A stretch of DNA of 64,000 nucleotides from Candidatus Binatia bacterium (GTDB lineage: Bacteria; Desulfobacterota; Binatia; UBA9968; JAJDTQ01), in contig OX638375.1 of assembly GCA_951813575.1 (NCBI GenBank), forward strand, positions 124,001 to 188,000. Direction: 5' to 3'. Every line of letters begins with the position of its first letter. Position 1 is the first letter of the stretch. Both the position numbers and the translations under genes were made by a program. Below are positions 26,135 through 34,792 of the stretch, piece by piece. The notes beneath the pieces are model-generated. The model was given only the letters and a program-made list of their open reading frames with translations, made no database searches and was not told where the DNA came from.

Positions 26135-27136
26135 TCAGGGCTTGCGCCCGATGACCAGGGACGACGTCAGCGGCGCAGGCAGTTCCACCCGCTCCACATC
26201 CACCAAGCCCCCACGTTCGAGCCAGCCCCGGACTTCGCCGACGGAATAACAGCGCCCGCCGTCGGTCGTCAGCAGCATCAGCAGACTGAAGACGGTGCCG
26301 GCGTCGGTCTCCGCCCGGCTTCCTTCCAGGACGTGGTCCTTGATGATGAGGCGCCCGCCCGCGACCAATGATTTCGCGAGCTTCCCCATCAAAGCCTCAT
26401 TGATTGCCTCATTTTCTCCGTGGATGATGTTGGACAGGAAAACCACGTCGTAGCCGTCCGGAACGGTGCCGGTCCGATAGTCCCCGGCAACGCATTCGAC
26501 GCGGTCGGCCACATCCGATGCGCGGACGTAGCGCTCGGTGACTTGCAGGGTCCCCGGCAGGTCGTAAAGGGTCGCGTGCAGGTTCGGATAGCGGCGGCAC
26601 AGAGCCACGGGATAGGTGGCCGGTCCGGGGCCCACGTCGAGCAGCCGCCGCGGGTCGCCGAGGTCCAGGATGTCGGCCGTAACCTCCGCGTCACCTCGCG
26701 CCCGGACCAGCGAGTCCATGGCTTCGATGAAGATCCGGGTCTCGGTTTCGTCGCCCTGGTACATGTCCGGCCTGCGCGCGGGCCGTCCGGTGCGCACCGC
26801 GTCTTCCAGCCTGCCCCAGGCGTCCCACGACAGCGCGTCGAAGCGGACCATGCCGCTGAAGTCCCTGGTCGAGCCGCTCGTCAGATAGGTGGCCGACAAC
26901 TCGTTGAGACGGTAGCCCCGGCCGTCCCGGTCCAGCAGGCCCATGGCCGCCAGGGCATCCAGCAGCAGGCCGGTGGCGCGGGCGTCGGCGCCGATGGCGC
27001 CTGCCGCAGCGGCCGCGTCGGCGCCCTTTTCGTCCCGCAGGGCGTCGAACAGTCCCAACGCCACGGCGGCCTGCAGGATTCGCGCCTCCGCGTACCCGCC
27101 GGCGATACCCGCCAGCCGGGCAAAGCCGTCGCTCAT
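26135..27136 (-). CDS. SAM-dependent O-methyltransferase (family 2, COMT-like)
   Basis: A 333-residue methyltransferase with an N-terminal winged-helix dimerisation domain (about 1-90) and a Rossmann SAM-binding domain. Motif I is LLDVGPGPATYP (about residue 167), followed by LYDLPGTL and a VVFLSNIIHGE segment holding the catalytic-base His. The fold is that of hydroxyneurosporene/caffeate-type O-methyltransferases. Its ATG overlaps the stop of the upstream regulator gene by four bases, so the two are translationally coupled. No other biosynthetic genes are adjacent and the substrate is unknown. Confidence 0.87.
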   Translation of the reverse strand: MSDGFARLAGIAGGYAEARILQAAVALGLFDALRDEKGADAAAAAGAIGADARATGLLLDALAAMGLLDRDGRGYRLNELSATYLTSGSTRDFSGMVRFDALSWDAWGRLEDAVRTGRPARRPDMYQGDETETRIFIEAMDSLVRARGDAEVTADILDLGDPRRLLDVGPGPATYPVALCRRYPNLHATLYDLPGTLQVTERYVRASDVADRVECVAGDYRTGTVPDGYDVVFLSNIIHGENEAINEALMGKLAKSLVAGGRLIIKDHVLEGSRAETDAGTVFSLLMLLTTDGGRCYSVGEVRGWLERGGLVDVERVELPAPLTSSLVIGRKP

Positions 27137-28578
27137 ATCGGTTCCACCACCCGGTAGGTGCGGCTCTTGGGCTTGATGGGGGCGAGGATGCCCATTTTCA
27201 CCAGCCCGCGGATGTCGCGATAGGCGGTGTCGCGGTCGACCTCGGCGACGCGCTGGTAGTCGGCCGTGGAAAGCAGCTTGTCGTGGGACAGCGCGTACAC
27301 CAGCAATCGCTGTTGGCGCGGGCCGAGGCGGGAGCGGTCGAAGTGGTCGAGCCACCGCAGGGTTTCGTCGTCATAGATGGGCGTGTTTCGCAGCGTCACG
27401 GTGAAAAAGAAGCCGTCGGTGGAGAACTCGGGCGGGCGGAGGGCGTTGTGCTCCATCTCCTGGAACATGCGCGGCACGCCCTCGCCGATCTCGCGCATGT
27501 AGCCCAGGTCCGACAGCACCCGCACCAGCAGCGGGTTGCGCGAGAAGTGCACCCGCTGTCGCCGGTTCAGGTGGTCCACGGCGACGGGGGCGGGCAGCGC
27601 GCCCGGGCTCCGAACTTCCAGGCGGTCCTCGAACATCCAGAGCTCGACCCCCGCGCCGGTGATGCCGTAGTCGCGGTGGGCGACGGCGTTGACCAGAGCC
27701 TCCTGCCAGGCAAAGGACGGGTATTCCAGGCGTTCCCGGAAGAACAGGTCGTGGAGGACCATGCGCTCGCGGATGTGCTCCTTGATGCGTCCCACGGCCT
27801 CGTCGACGAGGGTCCACAACGGCCGGTCGATGCGTACCCGCTTCACCACGTTCAGGGATTCTCCATAGTTTCGTTCGGTGCCCTCGTACTTGACGAAGTC
27901 GATGCCGCAGCGCGGATGCCAACGGGTGGGTTCGGCGGCGAACAGAAGCAGGGCCGCCATGGAAATCTCGGGCCGTTCCATAGGCCCGCGGACCAGGTGA
28001 TAGGTGCGGGCCAGCAACGAGCGGGGGTCTTCCTGCGCGCCGACTCGTTCCGCGAAGGACTCCAGCGCGGCGTCGTCCAGGTCCTCCCAGGCGGCGTCGT
28101 GGATATGCTGCCGTTCGTAGGAGTACGACAGCTTCGCGTCCTTCAGGAGCCGGATCTGCTCGGGCGAAACCGCGGGGTTCTCCGAGGCGATGCGGTAGAA
28201 CGTCCTGCCGTTGGCCACGCGACGGATCTCCAGGCCCGGGCTCACCTCGAAGCGGAGCAGCAGCAGGTTGCCGATGTCGATTCGTTCGTGGAGGGACGGG
28301 AGCGGCGGATTGAGAAGGCTTTGGGGCACCTCGCCGAGCTCCCGTATTTCAGGCTCCGAATAGGGGAGTCCGGTGAGGCTCTTGTCGGGCTCGACGCCCA
28401 CGAGGAGCACGCCTCCGTCGGCGTTGACCATGCCGTCGAGGATACGCGCGATTTCGCGGGCCAGGTCTCGGGGTCGCTTCGTCTGAGTGCCGCGCTTCTT
28501 CTGTTCGAAAGCGCTGATGAACTCGAAGAACTGACCCCGTTCTTCCTTCAGGAGTGTTTCAAGCTCGCGTCCAAGCAT
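27133..28578 (-). CDS. AlbA_2/Schlafen-type putative DNA-binding regulator
   Basis: A 481-residue protein. The N-terminal third resembles the AlbA_2 (Schlafen-like, 'ATP-binding protein') domain, with EFISAF and a GGVLLVGVEPD strand near residue 66. The centre has the EALVNAVAHRDY motif (about 280) typical of these proteins, shared with GHKL-like ATPases. The C-terminus is a winged helix (YQRVAEVDRDTAYRDIRGLVKMGIL). Such proteins are annotated as transcriptional regulators. The start at 28578 lies inside the end of the peptidase gene (31-base overlap). It is coupled to the methyltransferase downstream. Confidence 0.8.
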   Translation of the reverse strand: MLGRELETLLKEERGQFFEFISAFEQKKRGTQTKRPRDLAREIARILDGMVNADGGVLLVGVEPDKSLTGLPYSEPEIRELGEVPQSLLNPPLPSLHERIDIGNLLLLRFEVSPGLEIRRVANGRTFYRIASENPAVSPEQIRLLKDAKLSYSYERQHIHDAAWEDLDDAALESFAERVGAQEDPRSLLARTYHLVRGPMERPEISMAALLLFAAEPTRWHPRCGIDFVKYEGTERNYGESLNVVKRVRIDRPLWTLVDEAVGRIKEHIRERMVLHDLFFRERLEYPSFAWQEALVNAVAHRDYGITGAGVELWMFEDRLEVRSPGALPAPVAVDHLNRRQRVHFSRNPLLVRVLSDLGYMREIGEGVPRMFQEMEHNALRPPEFSTDGFFFTVTLRNTPIYDDETLRWLDHFDRSRLGPRQQRLLVYALSHDKLLSTADYQRVAEVDRDTAYRDIRGLVKMGILAPIKPKSRTYRVVEPI

Positions 28579-29726
28579 GCTTGACGGGATCCTTCCAGCC
28601 GGACGACTTCGTGGATGATCCGGGCCGCGGTCACCAGGTCGTTGACATCGAGCCATTCATGGACCGTGTGGATGTCCCGCATGCCGCTGGCCAGGTTGGC
28701 GACCTGAAGCCCCCGCTGGTTCAAGACGTTCGCGTCGCATCCGCCGCCCTTGGCGACGGTGTCGACGGCGAAACCCAGGTTGCGCGCCGCCTCGTGAACG
28801 CGCCGGACGATGGCGGTGTCGTGGGGCACGTCCATGCGGTCGTATTGCCGCCGTATGCGGGACTCCACGCGTGCTTCGTGGCGGCGGCCGTCCAGTTCCA
28901 GGGCGGCGCCGGCGGCGGCCTCCTCCAGGCACGCGACCATCGCCTGCGTCTGCCGCTCGAGCTTGTCCTCGTCGTGGCTGCGCACTTCGCCCGTGAGCGC
29001 CACCCGGTTCGGCACGATGTTCACGGCCGTGCCGCCGCGCACCAGCCCCAGGTTGGCGGTGGTGTCCTCGTCGATACGTCCGAGTTGCATGGCCGCGATA
29101 CCGCGGGCGGCTACCTGGAGCGCGCTGATGCCCCGTTCCGGGCAGATGCCGGCGTGTGCCTCCAGACCGTGGACCTCGAACTCCACGAGGTTGGCCGCCG
29201 GCGCCCTGGTGATGAGGAATCCGATGGAGTCGCTGTCGAGCACCAGTCCCGTCCGCGCACGTACGAGTCCCAGGTCCAGGTGCTTCGCGCCCAGGAGGCC
29301 GACCTCCTCGCAGATGGTGAAAACCACGTCGATGTGCCCGTGCGGCAAGTCCTCCTCGCGCACGGCCTCCAGCACTTCCAGGATGATGGCGATGCCGCTC
29401 TTGTCGTCGCCGCCGAGCACCGTGCTTCCGTCGCTCCGGATCACGTCGCCGTCCACCACCGGGACAACTCCCTCGCCCGGGGCAACGGTGTCCATATGCG
29501 CCGACAGCAGCATCGGCTCGGCGCCGTCCACGTTGCCGTCGAAGTGGACGACGAGATTCCCCACCTCGCCGCCGACCGCCGTCCCCGCGTCGTCCATGAA
29601 GACGGCGCCGCCCAACCCTTCGACGATCTCCCTAAGCCGCAGGGCGATGGCCCCCTCCTTGCGGGACAGGCTGTCGATCCGCACCAACTCCAGCACGCGC
29701 TCCTTGAGACGCGTCTTGTCGATCAA
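28548..29726 (-). CDS. M20-family metallopeptidase (PepT-like)
   Basis: A 392-residue di-zinc aminopeptidase or dipeptidase. Metal ligands are visible in order: SAHMDTV (His and Asp), GGDDKSG (bridging Asp), CEEVG (catalytic Glu plus ligand), DSDSIG (Asp), and a late IHTVHEW (His). The dimerisation lid domain is in the middle. It starts at TTG 29726, with GAGGAGGT upstream. Length and motifs match PepT/CPDG2-like cytoplasmic peptidases. It precedes the AlbA_2 regulator gene with a 31-base overlap. Confidence 0.88.
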   Translation of the reverse strand: MIDKTRLKERVLELVRIDSLSRKEGAIALRLREIVEGLGGAVFMDDAGTAVGGEVGNLVVHFDGNVDGAEPMLLSAHMDTVAPGEGVVPVVDGDVIRSDGSTVLGGDDKSGIAIILEVLEAVREEDLPHGHIDVVFTICEEVGLLGAKHLDLGLVRARTGLVLDSDSIGFLITRAPAANLVEFEVHGLEAHAGICPERGISALQVAARGIAAMQLGRIDEDTTANLGLVRGGTAVNIVPNRVALTGEVRSHDEDKLERQTQAMVACLEEAAAGAALELDGRRHEARVESRIRRQYDRMDVPHDTAIVRRVHEAARNLGFAVDTVAKGGGCDANVLNQRGLQVANLASGMRDIHTVHEWLDVNDLVTAARIIHEVVRLEGSRQACLDASLKHS

Positions 29727-29881
29727 GGGTACCTCCTCTGTCCGTGTGACCCCATCGGCTGCAAGGCGGCGAACGGCACACTCTTGGCGGCATGCGCAAG
29801 TCCGGGCGCTACCCCCCGCGATGCGGAATCGGCAGGAGTCTACTACGAAACCGGGCGGCGGGTCTATTCTCCGGGTCGAGA

Positions 29882-29910
29882 TTGGCCGGTCCAAAACGCT
29901 CTGATATGCT
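29882..29910 (+). promoter_or_regulatory. possible promoter of the NCS2 permease gene
   Basis: TTGGCC (29882-29887) and TATGCT (29905-29910, four of six consensus) are 17 bases apart, 56 bases before the permease ATG. Confidence 0.4.
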
Positions 29911-29966
29911 CCGGGCTGGCCCGACGCCGCGTACCACCCAGAGTCCGGTTTCCGGGAGGGCATTCG

Positions 29967-31730
29967 ATGCAGACCGACAAATCCCACCACCGTGCCAACA
30001 TTCGTTACCAACCCGATGAGAATCCGCCGGCCGCGCTTGTGGTCGGGTTGGGCCTCCAGCTCGCCATCCTCTGTCTTGCGGGAATCGTGCTGACTCCGGC
30101 CATCGTGATCCGGGCCGCCGGCGGCAACGAAGCGTTCCTTTCGTGGGCGGTGTTTGCCGCGGTGGCCGTCAGCGGGGTCACCACCGTGCTGCAGGCCGTG
30201 CGGGTCGGCCGCTTCGGCGCCGGGCATGTGCTGCTGATGGGCACGTCGGGCGCGTTCATCGCGGTCTGCGTCGCGGCGCTGGTCCAGGGCGGCCCCGCCA
30301 TGCTGGCGACCCTGGTGCTGGTATCGTCGTTTTTCCAGTTCATCCTCTCGTCCCGCCTGTCCCTGCTGCGGCGGATCCTGACCCCGGCGGTGGCGGGCAC
30401 GGTGATCATGCTGATACCGGTGACGGTGATGCCCATCGTCTTCGGCATGTTGAACGATGTGCCGGAAGGCGCTCCGGCTTTGGCGGCTCCGCTGAGCGCT
30501 TTCGTAACCATCGTGGTGATCGCCTGCATCGCCCTGAAGGCCACGGGGGCATTGCGCCTCTGGGCGCCGGTCATCGGCGTGGTGGTGGGCTCGGTTGTGG
30601 CCGGCGGCTTCGGTCTCTACAACGGGGCGCTCGTAGCCGGGGCGTCCTGGATCGGACTGCCGGACGGAGAGTGGCCGGGTCTGGATCTGGGTTTCGGAGC
30701 GGTATTCTGGTCACTCCTGCCGGCGTTCGTGTTCGTGACCCTGGTGGGCGCCATCGAGACCATCGGGGACGCCGTGGCCATCCAGCGGGTATCCTGGCGC
30801 GGTGACCGGGCCGTGGATTTCCGCACCGTGCAGGGCGCGGTGGGGGCGGACGGCGTGGGCAACCTGTTGTCCGGCCTCGCCGGGACGGTGCCGAACACGA
30901 CCTATTCGACGAGCATCTCGGTAACGGAGCTGACCGGAGTCGCATCCCGCAGGGTCGGCGTTGCCATCGGGATCATCTTCATCCTGCTGGCCTTTCTGCC
31001 CAAGGCCCTGGCGGTGGTTCTGGCGATCCCGCACCCGGTGGTGGCCGCCTACGCCACCGTGCTGTTGTCCATGCTGTTCGTGGTGGGCATGAAGGTGGTG
31101 GTCCAGAACGAGCTGGACTACCGCACCGGGCTTGTCGTGGGGGTGTCCTTCTGGGCCGGGGTCGGCTTCCAGAACGGGGTCATCTTCCCCGAGTACTTCG
31201 CCGATTTCGCGGGAGGGTTGCTGCAGAACGGCATGACCGCGGGAGGCTTGGTGGCGATCCTCATGACGCTGTTCGTGGAGCTGACCGCGCCCCGCCCGAG
31301 CCGAATGGAGGTAGAAGTCGGAACGGAAGCACTGCCCAAGATCCGTGAGTTCCTGGCGGGCTTCGCTTCACGCGGCGGCTGGGGCAAGGCCATGACCGAA
31401 CGCCTCGACGCCGCCGGCGAGGAGACGCTGCTGACCCTCATGCGGCAGGACGAAGAGGGCGAGGGGACGGGACGCCGCCGGCTGCGGCTGACCGCCCGCA
31501 AGCAAGGCGGCGGGGCGCTGTTGGAGTTCGTCGCGGCCGCTGGCGCCGAGAACATCCAGGACCGCATCACACTGCTCGGAACCGGCCCTGTCGAGGCGCC
31601 CGACGAGCGGGAGATCTCGCTTCGGCTGCTACGCCACCTCGCCTCGAGGGTCCATCACCAGCAATACCACGACACCGACATCGTGACGGTGCACGTGGAT
31701 GCCCCGCCGGGGTCTCCTGCCGGATCATGA
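29967..31730 (+). CDS. NCS2 nucleobase:cation symporter with extra C-terminal domain
   Basis: A 587-residue membrane protein. Residues 30-440 are a complete NCS2 (xanthine/uracil permease) transporter with about 12-14 membrane segments, including FVTLVGAIETIGDA (TM8 region) and NTTYSTSISV (TM10 region), which line the nucleobase site. Residues 445-587 form a soluble extension that looks like a degenerate RsbW/HATPase-type domain, ending with ISLRLLRHLA and IVTVHVD. Family members are usually 420-500 residues. GGGAGGG precedes the ATG. The cargo (xanthine, urate, uracil) cannot be assigned. Confidence 0.88.
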   Translation: MQTDKSHHRANIRYQPDENPPAALVVGLGLQLAILCLAGIVLTPAIVIRAAGGNEAFLSWAVFAAVAVSGVTTVLQAVRVGRFGAGHVLLMGTSGAFIAVCVAALVQGGPAMLATLVLVSSFFQFILSSRLSLLRRILTPAVAGTVIMLIPVTVMPIVFGMLNDVPEGAPALAAPLSAFVTIVVIACIALKATGALRLWAPVIGVVVGSVVAGGFGLYNGALVAGASWIGLPDGEWPGLDLGFGAVFWSLLPAFVFVTLVGAIETIGDAVAIQRVSWRGDRAVDFRTVQGAVGADGVGNLLSGLAGTVPNTTYSTSISVTELTGVASRRVGVAIGIIFILLAFLPKALAVVLAIPHPVVAAYATVLLSMLFVVGMKVVVQNELDYRTGLVVGVSFWAGVGFQNGVIFPEYFADFAGGLLQNGMTAGGLVAILMTLFVELTAPRPSRMEVEVGTEALPKIREFLAGFASRGGWGKAMTERLDAAGEETLLTLMRQDEEGEGTGRRRLRLTARKQGGGALLEFVAAAGAENIQDRITLLGTGPVEAPDEREISLRLLRHLASRVHHQQYHDTDIVTVHVDAPPGSPAGS

Positions 31731-31771
31731 GCGCCGGACACTACGGTCGAGAGGGTTGATGAGGGGATGAG

Positions 31772-31848
31772 TGGTGGCGGTGGCTGGACTTGAACCAGCG
31801 ACGCCGCGGATATGAGCCGCGTGCTCTGACCAACTGAGCTACACCGCC
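31772..31848 (-). tRNA. tRNA-Met (CAT), elongator
   Basis: The minus strand folds into a full cloverleaf: acceptor GGCGGTG/CACCGCC, D-arm GCTC/GAGC, anticodon stem CGCGG/CCGCG with loop CTCATAT (anticodon CAT), T-arm GCTGG/CCAGC with TTCAAGT, discriminator A and an encoded CCA. The GG start and TAGCTCAGTTGG D-arm fit elongator Met. The T-arm also resembles tRNA-Ile2 (CAT modified to lysidine), which sequence reading cannot exclude. Confidence 0.93.
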
Positions 31849-31954
31849 ATTGTGTGTGAATCGCGCTTGCGCGAGGAGAGACGTCAATAATAGAACGCGG
31901 CCCGCGAACATGCAAGCCGCGCCCTCGCCATTACACGAAGCGCCCGTATACGCC

Positions 31955-31983
31955 TTGCAAAATCCCGGACCTTTAACTATTAG
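31955..31983 (+). promoter_or_regulatory. promoter of the MDR-amidohydrolase-tct operon
   Basis: TTGCAA (31955-31960) and TATTAG (31978-31983) are 17 bases apart, four of six matches each. The predicted transcript would start near 31990, at the foot of a stable hairpin, giving a leader of about 135 bases. Confidence 0.5.
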
Positions 31984-31991
31984 TCAGCGGA

Positions 31992-32024
31992 GCAGCCAAA
32001 CCTCAAACGGAACTGTTTGGCTGC
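31992..32024 (+). promoter_or_regulatory. 5' leader hairpin
   Basis: A perfect 10-bp stem GCAGCCAAAC/GTTTGGCTGC (31992-32001, 32015-32024) with a 13-base loop, at the predicted 5' end of the operon transcript. No T-run follows, so it is not a classical terminator. It may protect the mRNA end or be part of a sensing leader. It matches no riboswitch class that I can recognise. Confidence 0.45.
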
Positions 32025-32123
32025 GGTGCCCCTGAACCGGACACGACCGCTCCGATCCAAAGTCAACTCGGGCTCGCCTGTTACGGGAGAAATGGGTCAC
32101 GTCTTTGAAGGGAGGGAAGCGCC

Positions 32124-33164
32124 ATGCGGGGTTGGGTGACACACGCGTTCAAGGACATGCGGCTGGAGGAGTTGCCGGACCCGGACTCCCGGCCCGGCTG
32201 GGCGGTTCTGAAGACCCGGGTGGTGCAGCCCTCGGTGACCGAGGTGCAGCTCTTCTACGGCGAGCGTTCCAACAGCTACGACAAGGTCAAGAAGAAGCTC
32301 GCCCAGGGTCCCGAACCGTTGTTCGGCCACGAGTTCTGCGCCGAGATCGTCGACATCGAGAAGGACAATGCATACGGGCTTGCGGTGGGCGACCGGGTAG
32401 GCGCCACGCATACGGAGATCGGCACCATCGGGCGGGACTTCCCGGGCCTGTTCTCCGAGTACGCGGCGGTGCCGTTGGACGCGCTGGCCAAGATTCCCGA
32501 CGGCATCAGCGACTGGGAGGTGTCGGCGTTGCAGCCCCTCACCAGTTGTGTGCACAACATCCAGGTGCTGGGGATAACGCTGGGGGACACGGTGCTGGTG
32601 CTGGGTCAAGGGGTCATGGGCCTCAATTCGGCCCAGGCGGCCAAGGCTGCCGGAGCGGACACGGTTATCGGCACCGACATGCGGCCGGAAATTCTCGAGA
32701 TGGCCAGGGAACTGGGGATCGACGTCACCATCGACGCCTCCAAGGACAACGTGGTGGATGCGGTGATGGACTTGAGCGGCGGCAAGGGCATTCCCTTCGT
32801 CATCGAGGCCGCCAGCGGCAGCCCGCAGATGGGACTGTCCGGCGGCGCCACCGTCTCGGAGGCCGTGGCCTGCGTGGCCGCCGGGGGAAAAGTGCTCAGC
32901 ATCCCGCACTTCCACGAGCCGGTAACCCTGGACTTCAACTACCTCCGGGCCAAGCGGGTCACCTACATGTTCCCGCCGGAACTGGCCCACCCCGGGGAGA
33001 TGACCCTGGCCGCGCGGCTGGTGGCGCAGAAGCGCATCAACATCGATCCCATGATCACCCACAAGCTGGAAGGCATCGAGAAGATGCCGGAGGCTCTGGA
33101 CATCACCGCCAACAAGTCGAAGCACGGCGCACTGAATCCGGCGCAGGTGCGGTTCTCGCAATAA
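32124..33164 (+). CDS. MDR-family dehydrogenase (zinc-ADH-like) without usual zinc ligands
   Basis: A 346-residue medium-chain dehydrogenase/reductase. The GroES-like domain has the GHEF motif (about residue 68), and the Rossmann domain has VLGQGVMG (about 156). The catalytic Cys of zinc ADHs (CGxD) is replaced by SVTE near residue 38, and the four structural-zinc cysteines are missing. It is therefore a zinc-poor or zinc-independent MDR, perhaps a reductase. GGGAGGG precedes the ATG. It is the first gene of an operon continuing with an amidohydrolase (24-base gap) and the TctBCA importer. Confidence 0.8.
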   Translation: MRGWVTHAFKDMRLEELPDPDSRPGWAVLKTRVVQPSVTEVQLFYGERSNSYDKVKKKLAQGPEPLFGHEFCAEIVDIEKDNAYGLAVGDRVGATHTEIGTIGRDFPGLFSEYAAVPLDALAKIPDGISDWEVSALQPLTSCVHNIQVLGITLGDTVLVLGQGVMGLNSAQAAKAAGADTVIGTDMRPEILEMARELGIDVTIDASKDNVVDAVMDLSGGKGIPFVIEAASGSPQMGLSGGATVSEAVACVAAGGKVLSIPHFHEPVTLDFNYLRAKRVTYMFPPELAHPGEMTLAARLVAQKRINIDPMITHKLEGIEKMPEALDITANKSKHGALNPAQVRFSQ

Positions 33165-33188
33165 CCCTGAAACTTGAAGGAGGCCGTT

Positions 33189-34202
33189 ATGAGTGTGAAC
33201 GCCAAGATCATTGACGCCGACGGGCACGTCAGGGACCGGGACGCGGACATCCGCGCCCACATGGAAGACCCCTGGAACAAGCGGGAGGGCTCGCTGCTGC
33301 CGTCGGACGAGTGGGACTCCAGCATGTTCGGCACCCTGGGAATGAACATCACCGACGTTCCCACGCGCCTGCGCGACATGGACACCGAGGGGATCGAGAT
33401 GTCGGTGCTGTTTCCCACCGGCGCGTTCCACGTCAACCGCATGCCGGAGAAGGCCTACGCGGGAGCGTTCGCGCGCGCCTACAACAACTGGATCTCGAGC
33501 ATGTGCGGCGAGGCGCCGGAACGGCTCAAGGGCGTCGGCGTGGCGCCCTTCCAGGACGTTCCCGCGGCCGTCGCGGAGATCAACCGCGCGGTGACCAAGC
33601 TCGGCGTGGTGGGGATTACGGTGGGCACCTTCGGCATGAAGGACCATCTGGGTCAGGAGCTTTTCTGGCCCATCTACGAGGAGCTGGAGCGGCTCAATGT
33701 GCCGCTGCTGATCCACAACTCGCGCTCGGGTCCCGCGGGCGAAAACCGCTTTGACACGTTCCTGTTCAAGCACACCATCGGCCGTCCCTTCGAGACCATG
33801 CTGGACTGTGCCGCGCTCATGTACGGCGGCGTGCCCGAGCGGTTCCCCAAGCTCCGCATCGCGTTCCTGGAATGCGGCGTCGGCTGGGTGCCCTACTGGA
33901 TGGACCGGATGGACGAGGAGTACGAGCACCGGCAGTCGGAAGCGCCCCTGCTGAAGGCCATGCCCAGCGAGTACATGAAGGCGGGGAGCTGGTACTACGC
34001 GGCCGAGCCGGAAGAGGAGAGCCTGCCCTACGGCATCGAGCGGATCGGGGACAAGAACATCGTGTTCGCCTCCGACTACCCGCACTGGGACGGCATGTTC
34101 CCCAACGTGACCAAGACCATCAAAGAACGGACGGACATATCCGACGACTTCAAGGCCAAGTTCCTGGGCGACAACGCCAAGGCGCTCTACGGCTGGAGCT
34201 AG
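33189..34202 (+). CDS. amidohydrolase-2 family metal-dependent hydrolase
   Basis: A 337-residue TIM-barrel hydrolase. The N-terminal motif is DADGH (about residue 9), a second metal-site His lies in LLIHNSRS (about 176), and the final Asp in ASDYPHWD (about 297). AAGGAGG lies directly before the ATG at 33189. It lies between the MDR dehydrogenase and tctBCA in one transcription unit, so the importer, hydrolase and dehydrogenase probably act on the same carboxylated compound or its product (inference). Confidence 0.85.
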   Translation: MSVNAKIIDADGHVRDRDADIRAHMEDPWNKREGSLLPSDEWDSSMFGTLGMNITDVPTRLRDMDTEGIEMSVLFPTGAFHVNRMPEKAYAGAFARAYNNWISSMCGEAPERLKGVGVAPFQDVPAAVAEINRAVTKLGVVGITVGTFGMKDHLGQELFWPIYEELERLNVPLLIHNSRSGPAGENRFDTFLFKHTIGRPFETMLDCAALMYGGVPERFPKLRIAFLECGVGWVPYWMDRMDEEYEHRQSEAPLLKAMPSEYMKAGSWYYAAEPEEESLPYGIERIGDKNIVFASDYPHWDGMFPNVTKTIKERTDISDDFKAKFLGDNAKALYGWS

Positions 34203-34229
34203 GGGGTTGGCGGGCAACGGGATTCTCGC

Positions 34230-34724
34230 GTGAAACTGACACTGACACCCAGGACGCTCTTCAGCCTTCTGGTCCTGGTCTTCTTCGGCTACCTGGTCTG
34301 GGAGGCCGGGCAGTGGCGCCTACAAGCGCGTCTCTTCCCTTGGGTCATCGGCATTCCCATGATCGTCTTGGCGGTCATCAACATCGTGCAGGAGTTGAGG
34401 GGGCCGAAGGAGGCGGGTGCATCGAACAGTGCCCCGTCCGATTTCCAGCTCACGCAGGCCGTCGATCGAGCTGTGGCGGTCAGGCGCACCGCGATCATCC
34501 TTTCCTGGATCGTGGGTTTCCTGGCGGGCATCTGGCTCATCGGGTTTTCCATCACCATCGCGGCCATGACTTTCGGCTACCTGAAGTTGCAGTCCAAGGA
34601 AGGATGGGTTATGTCGCTGACCCTCACGGCGTCGGCGTGGCTGGTGTACTACGTGGTGTTCGAGCGCACGCTGCTGCTGCCGTTTCCCGAGGGCCAGGTC
34701 TTCCGTTGGCTGGGTATGGAGTAA
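34230..34724 (+). CDS. tctB: TctB, small membrane subunit of a TTT transporter
   Basis: A 164-residue membrane protein with four hydrophobic segments: one at residues 10-30, a hairpin reading ARLFPWVIGIP near 40, and a pair after residue 85. This is the TctB pattern. TctB pairs with TctA in the inner membrane for Na+/H+-driven carboxylate uptake. Translation starts at GTG and the ribosome-binding site is weak. It is the first gene of a B-C-A set after the amidohydrolase. Confidence 0.82.
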   Translation: MKLTLTPRTLFSLLVLVFFGYLVWEAGQWRLQARLFPWVIGIPMIVLAVINIVQELRGPKEAGASNSAPSDFQLTQAVDRAVAVRRTAIILSWIVGFLAGIWLIGFSITIAAMTFGYLKLQSKEGWVMSLTLTASAWLVYYVVFERTLLLPFPEGQVFRWLGME

Positions 34725-34792
34725 CCGGGCGCGTATACGTGGGCGAGACAAGCGAGTCGTAAACATTGGGTGCCAAACACGGGAGGTGTGCA

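Noticed and set aside
26135..28578. Methyltransferase and regulator considered as part of a natural-product cluster
   Set aside because: No synthase, NRPS/PKS or tailoring partners are adjacent; flanking genes are central metabolism and a peptidase.
31992..32024. Leader hairpin considered as a terminator or known riboswitch
   Set aside because: No T-run follows, and I could not match the conserved core of any class I know, so it is listed only as a hairpin.
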